A stretch of 7,269 nucleotides of DNA from an uncultured Planctomycetaceae bacterium. GTDB lineage: Bacteria > Planctomycetota > Planctomycetia > Planctomycetales > Planctomycetaceae. The translations under genes were made by a program, and so were the position numbers. The notes beneath the pieces were generated by a model, which made no database searches, was not told where the DNA came from, and saw only the letters and a list, made by a program, of their open reading frames with translations. Shown one piece after another: positions 1-5,812 of this stretch. The DNA lies in the NCBI GenBank assembly GCA_903921605.1, contig CAIXQV010000294.1, positions 1 through 7,269 on the forward strand. Reading direction: 5' to 3'. Numbering within the stretch: position 1 is the stretch's first letter; each line of letters begins with the position of its first letter.

Positions 1-780
1 CGAAATCACCAGATCGACGGGGCCGGAAGATTCGAATCCCGCAATATCTCCGACGGAAAACTCCAGGTGCTGCAACTGCAACTCACGCACAATATTCGTA
101 CAAGTAGCAACGACGTCTTTGCGACGATCGAGACCGATGATACGAGTTTCACGCTGCAGGATATTGGTCAGCAAATAATGAGTCGCAAAGGTCAGATAAC
201 TTTTGCCGCAGCCAAAATCCACAATCTGAACCGGGCGGTCTGAGGGCAACTGTTCAACAATGTCGTTAATGAATTCCAGAAACCGATTAATCTGGCCAAA
301 CTTGCGAGCATGACTGGCACGAACGGTCCCGTCTTTCGTCATCACGCCAGTATGAATCAGAAAGGGACACGGAACACCTTCCGGGATCAGATAATTGCGT
401 TTGCGATTGTGGCTGACGACTTCCGCGACAGGCTTGCCCGTGACCCCAGTCCGACGCAGAGTGCACTTTTCTTTGCGAGACGTGCGAGCTTCCCACAGAG
501 CGTCCGCTGTGGTCACGTTGACATTGCGATAATCTTCTGTGGCCAGTCGCGCCAGCTCAGAAGACGCTTCGGCACTATTCAGATTGCGATGAAACTGCTG
601 GGTTGCCGTGGAGGTTGTGAACTGCAGCATCCACTCGCCTCGGATTTCCGCAGGCCGCACGTCAACTCGCAGATTCTCCGCCCCCGCCGCTCGTGGCGCG
701 CTAAAGGTGGCTTTTTGCAGAGTTCGCTGGGTCGCCGATTCCCGCAGGAGGCGAATAAGTTCTTCGGCGTGGTCAGACAT
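1..780 (-). CDS. SAM-dependent methyltransferase, Methyltransf_32-like (3' end cut by window edge)
   Basis: An open frame of 260 codons runs from an ATG at 778-780 to base 1 without a stop, so the C-terminus lies outside the window. The class I methyltransferase glycine loop is visible at about residues 187-195 (VDFGCGKSY), followed by the acidic end of strand 2 at D218 (IIGLDRR), a further acidic residue at D245 (VGDIAGF), and the start of the next strand at the edge (VDLVIS). Ahead of the fold is a block at about 123-166 (SHNRKRNYLIPEG, then KFGQINRFLEF) that is typical of the PF13679 methyltransferase group, which also includes the RRNAD1/METTL25-like proteins. Residues 1-110 form an extra N-terminal region with no motif I recognise. 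The substrate is unknown; RNA is a guess from family relatives. The family is usually near 390-400 residues, so about one third is missing here. No clear Shine-Dalgarno precedes the ATG. The gene is divergent from the small gene at 897. Confidence 0.88.
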   Translation of the reverse strand, partial: MSDHAEELIRLLRESATQRTLQKATFSAPRAAGAENLRVDVRPAEIRGEWMLQFTTSTATQQFHRNLNSAEASSELARLATEDYRNVNVTTADALWEARTSRKEKCTLRRTGVTGKPVAEVVSHNRKRNYLIPEGVPCPFLIHTGVMTKDGTVRASHARKFGQINRFLEFINDIVEQLPSDRPVQIVDFGCGKSYLTFATHYLLTNILQRETRIIGLDRRKDVVATCTNIVRELQLQHLEFSVGDIAGFESSGPVDLVIS

Positions 781-896
781 GATACTTGGGAGGGCTCAAT
801 ATTCTCAGCAGGGCAGATGCCTGTTATGCTGCTCGGGCAGGAGTTGAATTCGTTCGAAGAAATCGGGCATCTTCGTGATGCGGGGATTAGAACCAA

Positions 897-1073
897 ATGG
901 CGTTGAACAAGAAACAGCAGAAGCAGATTGAAGCCGCAAAGAACAAGATTACTCGTTTGCGAGGCCTCCTGACCGCTGCAAAAAATCAGCCGGATGATCC
1001 TAAGGAGATCCCGAAGCTTGAAAAGGAAATCGCCGACCTGAACGCGGAAATTGAACGAATCCGCAACGAGTAG
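897..1073 (+). CDS. small charged coiled-coil protein, 58 aa, unknown function
   Basis: ATG at 897-899 opens a 58-codon frame ending in TAG at 1071-1073. The product is almost entirely Lys, Glu, Gln, Asn, Ala, Leu and Ile. It reads as two helices (about residues 3-30 and 36-58) broken by a QPDDP turn at 32-36. The second helix shows heptad-like spacing of Ile and Leu (IPKLEKEIADLNAEIERI), which suggests a coiled-coil hairpin. There is no signal peptide, membrane segment or cysteine. Codon use looks ordinary and the composition is far from random, so I take it as a real gene. Short proteins of this style recur in planctomycete genomes, as far as I recall, but have no assigned function. A weak purine run (GGGG, about 882-885) is the only ribosome-site candidate. 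It lies between a divergent methyltransferase gene and a large palindrome, and is co-directional with the Tsr3-like gene downstream. Confidence 0.75.
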   Translation: MALNKKQQKQIEAAKNKITRLRGLLTAAKNQPDDPKEIPKLEKEIADLNAEIERIRNE

Positions 1074-1124
1074 AAACCGCTTTCTGACATCAGCACTTCG
1101 CACGGGGCGCAGCCGGAAGTTTTT

Positions 1125-1192
1125 GTAGCCGAATTTGTGAGAATTCGGAGCGACTCCCCGGAAGGCATCCGAATTCTCACGAATCCGGCTAC
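1125..1192. repeat. long imperfect palindrome (REP-like), 24-25 nt arms
   Basis: The left arm at 1125-1148 (GTAGCCGAATTTGTGAGAAT plus TCGG) is matched by the reverse complement of 1169-1192 (GTAGCCGGATTCGTGAGAAT plus TCGG), with 22 of 24 positions identical. One more pair (1149/1168) extends the stem. The loop is about 18 nt. There is no T-run after either side, so it does not look like an intrinsic terminator. Its size and its position between two co-directional genes fit a repetitive extragenic palindrome or a small non-autonomous element. No second copy was found in this window. Confidence 0.8.
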
Positions 1193-1234
1193 TCTCAACA
1201 AACACCACTCAAAGCATTAATTGGACCGACGGTC

Positions 1235-1708
1235 ATGTCACCGCCAACTGTGATCGTGGTTCATCCGCGAGAACGACGCAGCAAGTGTTCGGTTGAACCG
1301 CTGCGAAATAATCCGGATTTTGTCTTCACGACGTTTCCTCATCCCATCCCCCTCGACGTGACAAACTATGTACGTCTGGGGATCGGCGGGCGTTTGCTGT
1401 CTTCTGAAGATGCTGACCGCGGCCTGCTGTTGCTCGACGGAACCTGGCGATTAGCGGCCCGCATGGATCCCTTTTATTCGCACGTCGAAGTTCGCTCGCT
1501 GCCACTGATCCTCACCGCTTATCCTCGCAAGTCGGAAGTCTTTGCTGACCCCACCGAGGGCCTCGCTACGATCGAAGCTCTTTACGCCGCCCTCCGAATT
1601 CTGGGCCGTAAAACTCGTGGCCTGCTGGACCAATATCATTGGAAGCAGCAGTTTCTGGAACTCAACGGCTGGTCCGAGGATGAAGAATGGTCCAAGGACG
1701 AAAACTAA
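1235..1708 (+). CDS. Tsr3/DUF367-like protein, probable SPOUT-fold aminocarboxypropyltransferase relative
   Basis: The 157-residue product has the overall plan of the Tsr3/RLI-like family. A short N-terminal region has a His and a Lys-Cys pair (H10, K17-C18; compare the family's H...KKC). Then comes LLLLDGTWRLA at about 64-74, matching the family's LDCSW block, then RSLPLILTAYP (87-97; compare RLLPYLVAANP). An ATIEALYAAL stretch (111-120) resembles the family's S.VEA.AA helix, and WKQQFLELN at 136-144 is equivalent to the family's W...FL.LN near the C-terminus. In eukaryotes and archaea Tsr3 transfers the 3-amino-3-carboxypropyl group of SAM to a uridine-derived base in helix 31 of small-subunit rRNA. 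Whether the bacterial member does this is not shown. The DTW-domain family is related and is the main alternative. The ATG at 1235 has no clear Shine-Dalgarno. The last dozen residues are acidic. Confidence 0.72.
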   Translation: MSPPTVIVVHPRERRSKCSVEPLRNNPDFVFTTFPHPIPLDVTNYVRLGIGGRLLSSEDADRGLLLLDGTWRLAARMDPFYSHVEVRSLPLILTAYPRKSEVFADPTEGLATIEALYAALRILGRKTRGLLDQYHWKQQFLELNGWSEDEEWSKDEN

Positions 1709-2231
1709 AGCCATACACCAGGGCGCCAAGGCCGGCGTGCATTGCGTTTCATTGAGGAATGACTTGACCGTCGGTTTAGGATATTCATGGGCGTGATTCT
1801 TTAGATTGATTAAACGGGCGGAAGAGAATTGGCCAGCAGTGAGTGCCGACTACATCGTCATTTCGAGAACTGCGGCCTATGGCTCAGCCTTGAGTTCGAC
1901 GCCGGGCAGGCGCAAAGAAGGACATTCCCTGTCACAGGTCGGAATGAGCAATCTGGTTCACAAACAAAATAAAAAGCCGCAGTCGGTTATTGGCTCTGTC
2001 ACCTGCCATTGCAGTCAATAACTTTACAGTCTCCATGACTCACATCCAGCGCGTTTCCTGCTCCCTCTGCGCCTCAGTGCCTTTGTGTGAAAAACGTGTT
2101 CTCACACAAAGGCACGGAGGCACAAAGAAAAGCAGATCAGACTAACTTACTGACCTCAGGGCCATCCAAACCGACAACTGAAGCAGATCGTCGCAACTCT
2201 CGATTCTCCTGTGATCCGCAACTTTTCACCG
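1709..2231. other. gene-poor spacer with degenerate repeat sequence
   Basis: I see no convincing gene here. A plus-strand frame of 71 codons starting with TTG at 1806 has unconvincing composition and no ribosome site. Another at 2087-2278 starts inside a palindromic repeat. Around 1923-1946 there is an imperfect hairpin (CATTC CCTG / CAGG TCG GAATG) that may be a worn repeat. The clearest structure is the separate repeat at 2069-2123. The spacer lies between the ends of two converging genes (Tsr3-like on plus, RAYT remnant on minus), so no promoter is required in it. Confidence 0.6.
2069..2123. repeat. palindromic intergenic repeat (CCT...GTGCCTTTGTGTGA type)
   Basis: The arm at 2069-2090 (GCGCCTCAGTGCCTTTGTGT plus GA) matches the reverse complement of 2102-2123 (GTGCCTCCGTGCCTTTGTGT plus GA) at 20 of 22 positions, with an 11-nt loop. 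Outside the arms the left flank is pyrimidine-rich (ctccctct) and the right flank purine-rich (aaagaaaa), so a weaker stem may extend further. The wording CCT..GTGCCTTTGTG is, from memory, a repeat type seen between genes in many environmental bacteria; it gives rise to spurious peptides such as SHKGTEAQRK, which can be read here from 2087. It sits about 110 bp from the 3' end of the RAYT remnant. Confidence 0.75.
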
Positions 2232-2984
2232 TTACCGAGCGGCCAGCACTGAGTCGATCGGTATTGCTTTGGCGTTGAAGCGGGAAGCTGGCGTGATGCG
2301 ATTGGCCGACCGGCGTTTGCCCAGGTGTTCGACGGTGTGCAGCCAGAGTTCTGCCGACAGATTCAGTCGATCCAAAATTGGTGGAGCATTCTTCGGGATC
2401 ACTCCACGTTTCCTCGGTTTCAACTGGCGGCCGGTCCAGTCGAGCAGTTGCAGGTATTCTGCCAGCGTCAAAAACATACAGCCCTTGTTCGAAGCTCGGC
2501 GGCTGCAACATTTCTCACGAGCCTTCTTTCGCTTCGGCTCCAGCTCCACTGGAGCAAGCCAGCCTGCGTTCCGGCCATGTTCGATTCGCACGTCCTTTGC
2601 ATCCGCCATCGAAACGTCATCGGCAGACTTGAGATCGGCAATGCGGTCCTGAGCAGTCGTGAAGTCACTCTTCTCCGGAGTTGCCGCCAGACTGGCTCGC
2701 ACCGGGTTCAGATCCACGTAAGCCATGCACGTCGGGGTGGCTGCCTCATCAGGCAGGACCGTCGCCTTGAAGCGGCCCTGCCAGAACCGCCCGGTGCATT
2801 CGTCCCCGGCATTCGCCATGCGAGCAATCACTTCCGAAGTGCATCGCATGAACCATGAAACGCTGGACAGTCGAGCCCGCAACTCCGCCAGAGTATTCGC
2901 ATCGGCCGTCAGGTGTTTGAGATCCGTGTTAGCAGGCTTCGCCTTGGAACCATCCCTGTTTCTGAGTGAAGTGCAGCCATTGTT
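2232..2984 (-). pseudogene. RAYT / IS200-like (Y1) transposase, 5'-truncated remnant
   Basis: The frame is open from just after a TAG at 2985-2987 down to TAA at 2232-2234 (250 codons). It has no ATG near its beginning; the first usable codon is TTG at 2880-2882, in mid-homology. Counting from that TTG, residues 8-17 (VSWFMRCTSE), 30-39 (TGRFWQGRFK) and 54-62 (AYVDLNPVR) are hallmark blocks of REP-associated tyrosine transposases. The Tyr of the last block is the likely region of the catalytic tyrosine. The C-terminal part carries an SNKGCM...LAEYLQLLDWTGRQ block and a PPILDRL segment, and appears complete. The N-terminal part, which holds the histidine-hydrophobic-histidine metal site (usually within an MSNH.H stretch), is absent. 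The 96 bp up to the neighbouring gene encode nothing like it in any frame I read. RAYTs are thought to process palindromic REP elements; this copy should be inactive. Confidence 0.85.
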
Positions 2985-3083
2985 CTAACACGGCATGGCC
3001 CTCGATGCTGATACTTTAGCTGCTGCCGTTAAAGGCCATTTTTCGCGGACGACAATTTACGTCCACGTGGTGGTTCAATCGAC

Positions 3084-5066
3084 TCAATTAGGGATTGAAT
3101 TAGACGACGAGCGTTTCGCGTGCTCATGAAGGCGGTTGGTTTGATAAGCTTCAATCAGACGCTCCAGCATTTCCAGACGATAGCGGATTCTTTGTCCTCG
3201 TTCAGTGTCACGTTGGCGTCGAGGTTTGTTGAAGACTTTAATCTCCTTCACGTTGGGCACGATGTCAATGCCGTCACGTACGGCTGCATCGACAGATTCG
3301 AAGTGATGGTGTTCTGCCAGCACAATTCGATTGGGTTCCAGCACCAGTGTATAACCGTAGTCGCCGTAAGCCTCGGAGAACGCCCCGTCGATGGTGATGG
3401 CCTTGCCACTACGTTTCAGAGGTGACTCGCCTTTTTCAACCTTCACCGGCACATGTCCGTTGACGATCAATCCACCTTCCGACGACATCCCAAATTCCGC
3501 CAGCACTTTGTCGCAGAATTCGACTTCGTGGATCAACGTGAAATAGGGGTCCTTGGTTTCGCGATGAGAATTTTTATCCTGAATAAAATCGCGTTCAAAG
3601 GTGGCGATGCGATCCTTGCCGAACAAAGGCGATCGAGGACCGCTCCACAGGTACCACAGAAAATCCAGATCCGGCTCCGCTGCATTCACCACAGCTCGGC
3701 GAACGATCGTTTCAATGCCTTCAAAAAGTTTGCGGCCGGCCAACAATTGCCCGTCGACACTAAGCGGCAGAAAGGTGCCAGCAGCGTCCACTGGCACGCA
3801 GCCGTGAAAGATCAGGCACTCATCGCGACGGAGATACATGGAGCCGTGCCCGACCATAAATCGGATCTGCTGTTGCAGTTTTTGACTGCTGAGAAACGAA
3901 TGCTTCATCACAGCCAGGCAGGATAACTCTTCGGGCGTCAACCGGTACGGGTCTGCCGGGTCAATCGTCGGAAAGAGTTTGTCTCGCAGGTCATAGGTGA
4001 TGCCATCGATCTGGATTGTGCCGCGCGATTGATCAATGCGGTGCAGCAGGCGTCGATGATCCAGTTGCCATTGAGGATTCCGCTCAAGCAGCTGGCCTTC
4101 CAGTTTGAACTGCATAATGGCCGCTGCTTTCTGCATACGAGCCACGACGTCGTTCGATCGCATGCCATTGCTTTTTGGCATGAAATATTGCGCCGGATCG
4201 TCTGCGTAAACCGTGCGGGCCAGATGTTCCAGCGGTGTCAGAGGAATGCTGTAGCCTTCATCTAACTGGCCAATTCGGCGGTACCTGAGCGACACTCGCA
4301 GCACCGTACAAATCAACGCTTCGTGGCCCAGAGCGGCCCCCATCCACAGGACATCGTGATTGCCCCAGATGAATTCCACGTTCGGCTGCAGGCGAAGATA
4401 TTCGACAACCCTGTCCCCACGTGGACCTCGATCCCAGCAGTCGCCGCCGATAATCAATTCATCGACCGCCAGATTACGAATCAGCCGCCCTACCAGATGA
4501 ATCAGGTGCAATGCTCGGCCGCGTTTGACAAGTTCCTCCAGCATTGCCCCGATAAACTCCGGACCACGCTCGGTGGAGGGAGAATGCAGCAGTTCCAACA
4601 GCAGCTCACTGTACTCGGCCGGAAAGAGTCGAGTCGCCAATCGCAGGCTGTAATTGGAAACAAGATATCGCAGCAGTTCCAATTGAGGCTGCAAAGTGCG
4701 CGTCGCATAGGCCAAAACATCTTCGGGCCGCGTGAGTGTTTGACGCAGTCGTGCGGTGACCTCGGCCGGATAGAACGTAAGCTTCAGGAACTCGGCCATC
4801 TCCTGTGCATTCATGCGGTCGGCAAACATCTCTTCAACCAGAGGCCGCAGTGTTCCCGATGCATTGTTGATCACATGTTGCAGCTTCTTGTCTTCGCCAT
4901 GAATATCGCTGATCACATGCACTGCGCTTTTCGGCAACGTCTGCACTGCCGCCAATCGAGCGACTTCGGCGATCGCCGCGTCAACATTGGGGTACTCCAA
5001 TGCGAGCAGCTCCAGCATGGCAAGATCGGCTTCGGGGCGTTTAAACGACAGAGATGTGTTGGGCAT
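3084..5066 (-). CDS. fbp: fructose-1,6-bisphosphatase, class III
   Basis: This 660-residue protein is full length for the class III (Firmicutes-type, FBPase_2) family. The enzyme hydrolyses fructose 1,6-bisphosphate to fructose 6-phosphate and phosphate in the cytoplasm, the committed step of gluconeogenesis. It has a metallophosphoesterase core with the metal-binding motifs in order: SDIHGED at 53-59 (D54, H56), GGDCWDRGPRGD at 207-218 (D209, D212), GNHD at 235-238, a GHGSMYLRR stretch at 406-414, IFHGCVP at 419-425, and NGHVPVK at 536-542 followed by ITIDGAFSEAYG at 557-568. A long helical insert separates the first two motifs (about 60-200), as usual for the family. The start is fixed by an in-frame TAA at 5073-5075, which leaves the ATG at 5064-5066 as the first one; no Shine-Dalgarno is visible. 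The C-terminus is basic and Ser-rich (about 614-660). It stands alone, with non-coding sequence upstream and a transposase remnant downstream. Class III enzymes elsewhere are regulated by metabolites such as PEP and AMP; nothing here shows that directly. Confidence 0.96.
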   Translation of the reverse strand: MPNTSLSFKRPEADLAMLELLALEYPNVDAAIAEVARLAAVQTLPKSAVHVISDIHGEDKKLQHVINNASGTLRPLVEEMFADRMNAQEMAEFLKLTFYPAEVTARLRQTLTRPEDVLAYATRTLQPQLELLRYLVSNYSLRLATRLFPAEYSELLLELLHSPSTERGPEFIGAMLEELVKRGRALHLIHLVGRLIRNLAVDELIIGGDCWDRGPRGDRVVEYLRLQPNVEFIWGNHDVLWMGAALGHEALICTVLRVSLRYRRIGQLDEGYSIPLTPLEHLARTVYADDPAQYFMPKSNGMRSNDVVARMQKAAAIMQFKLEGQLLERNPQWQLDHRRLLHRIDQSRGTIQIDGITYDLRDKLFPTIDPADPYRLTPEELSCLAVMKHSFLSSQKLQQQIRFMVGHGSMYLRRDECLIFHGCVPVDAAGTFLPLSVDGQLLAGRKLFEGIETIVRRAVVNAAEPDLDFLWYLWSGPRSPLFGKDRIATFERDFIQDKNSHRETKDPYFTLIHEVEFCDKVLAEFGMSSEGGLIVNGHVPVKVEKGESPLKRSGKAITIDGAFSEAYGDYGYTLVLEPNRIVLAEHHHFESVDAAVRDGIDIVPNVKEIKVFNKPRRQRDTERGQRIRYRLEMLERLIEAYQTNRLHEHAKRSSSNSIPN

Positions 5067-5331
5067 CGGTTTTTACAATTGACTTCAGGCGTAAGAATCT
5101 GATCCCGAATTCGGCTCACATAACCGAAAAAAAGATCGGAACTTAGATGTTCATACCACCGGCGATTCAGGAACAGCGGTTAATTCTCGCCGTATGCAGT
5201 CGAATGTTCGACACAGTGAGCCAGGCCGGCAGGATAAAAAAAAGTGGAATGAAAAATTTAACAGGAAGGACGTTTACCTGATGATTGATCCGCGGTGAAT
5301 GCATGAACCTCCCCTGAACTTGTGGGGCGAA
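5067..5331. other. spacer upstream of fbp; presumed fbp promoter region
   Basis: No coding frame is convincing in these 265 bases. The half nearest fbp should carry its minus-strand promoter, but I cannot pick out a good -35/-10 pair. Small features are a CCGA(A-rich)TCGG hairpin at about 5124-5139, an A-run at 5236-5243, and a TCGAATGTTCGA palindrome at about 5200-5211. None can be assigned a role from sequence alone. Confidence 0.4.
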
Positions 5332-5604
5332 TCACTGTAAAATCAACAGCCTAGGATCAGCCGAACAGCCAGTGATGCGGGTTTCTCCCATGATGGTGGA
5401 CTCGTGCGTGATGAGCCGCCAGCAGCGACTTGATGTAGATTCCTCGATCATACGGATGTCATTCATTTTCAGATCGGATTCGCGAAACGGACGCTCCGGC
5501 AGAAGCTTCGAGGTGATTTCATGCACCAACGATTGCATGCGTGGAGGTGTTAGTTGCCGCAGGGTACGGCTAACGCTTTCGATGACATCCGAATGCTTCA
5601 GCAC
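5332..5604 (-). CDS. doubtful hypothetical protein, 90 aa or remnant of a longer gene
   Basis: A frame starting at GTG 5602-5604 and ending at TGA 5332-5334 encodes 90 residues of unknown family. The first half looks protein-like: an amphipathic helical stretch (DVIESVSRTLRQL, then MQSLVHEITSKLLPERPF) followed by KMNDIRMIEE. The second half (STSSRCWRLITHEST onwards) is less convincing. The frame stays open upstream to TAG at 5710-5712, adding about 35 codons without ATG, GTG or TTG, so it may be the 3' remnant of a decayed gene. There is no ribosome site before the GTG. The opposite strand has a frame of similar length (5372-5641), but its Cys/Ser/Arg-rich composition looks like an antisense shadow. 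It is co-directional with the aminotransferase gene but 208 bp from it. I do not recognise it. Confidence 0.3.
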   Translation of the reverse strand: MLKHSDVIESVSRTLRQLTPPRMQSLVHEITSKLLPERPFRESDLKMNDIRMIEESTSSRCWRLITHESTIMGETRITGCSADPRLLILQ

Positions 5605-5657
5605 CGCCGTTTCGCGAGACTGCGGCTTGGGGCTCGAATAACGGAAGCTGGATCCGT

Positions 5658-5729
5658 CCGCATCAGAATGATGGTTCCCATTCTTTTTGGGAGCCGTCTC
5701 GCGACAGTTCTATCTGGCCCCTGATGCGG
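5658..5729. repeat. nested small inverted repeats in the spacer after the aminotransferase gene
   Basis: CCGCATCAG (5658-5666) is inverted as CTGATGCGG (5721-5729), a perfect 9-bp pair about 54 bp apart. Inside lies a shorter hairpin, AGAATG (5665-5670) with CATTCT (5679-5684), followed on the plus strand by four further T residues. That arrangement would resemble a weak plus-strand terminator, but there is no convincing plus-strand gene for it to end. The surrounding spacer 5605-5812 otherwise shows only short repeated GCGAGAC/GTCTCGC words. Confidence 0.4.
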
Positions 5730-5812
5730 GATGCCCGTGAACTCTCTCCGACTTGCCGAGAGACAACTATCGGATCCGGAGGCGAGACTACCGCAGCAGT
5801 CGACCAGAGCCC

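Noticed and set aside
781..896. Divergent promoter elements between the methyltransferase gene and the small gene
   Set aside because: A TGTTATGCT stretch at about 822-830 resembles an extended -10 but has no matching -35, so no promoter could be placed with confidence.
310..906. Plus-strand frame of 198 codons and an overlapping minus-strand frame at 579-1208
   Set aside because: Both are Arg/Ser/Cys-rich shadows. The methyltransferase on the minus strand explains 1-780 and the small coiled-coil gene explains 897-1073.
1072..1085. AGAAA-CCGC-TTTCT hairpin at the stop of the small gene
   Set aside because: It is short and AT-rich with no following T-tract; such a 5-bp stem is expected by chance.
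1806..2021. Plus-strand frame of 71 codons with TTG start
   Set aside because: No ribosome site, low protein character, and it spans a degenerate hairpin at 1923-1946, so it looks like worn repeat sequence.
2087..2278. Plus-strand frame of 63 codons beginning SHKGTEAQRK after a few residues
   Set aside because: It starts inside the palindromic repeat, and this peptide wording is what such repeats yield by chance; the rest is antisense to the RAYT remnant or non-coding.
3049..3066. GGACG...CGTCC hairpin as a terminator for fbp
   Set aside because: The stem is only 5 bp and the minus strand continues into an A-run, not a T-run, so intrinsic termination is not supported.
2988..3083. Missing N-terminal half of the RAYT in another frame
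   Set aside because: The minus-strand frames here give only a short peptide (SIEGHAVLEQWLHFTQ-like) with no His-motif or other RAYT similarity.
4323..5102. Long plus-strand frame of 259 codons opposite the start of fbp
   Set aside because: It is antisense to a certain gene, with Gln/Arg/Cys-rich composition typical of a shadow frame and no ribosome site or recognisable motif.
5200..5211. TCGAATGTTCGA palindrome as a possible LexA-type SOS box
   Set aside because: The half-site spacing is too short for a GAAC-N4-GTTC box, and the nearest gene (fbp) gives no reason for SOS control.
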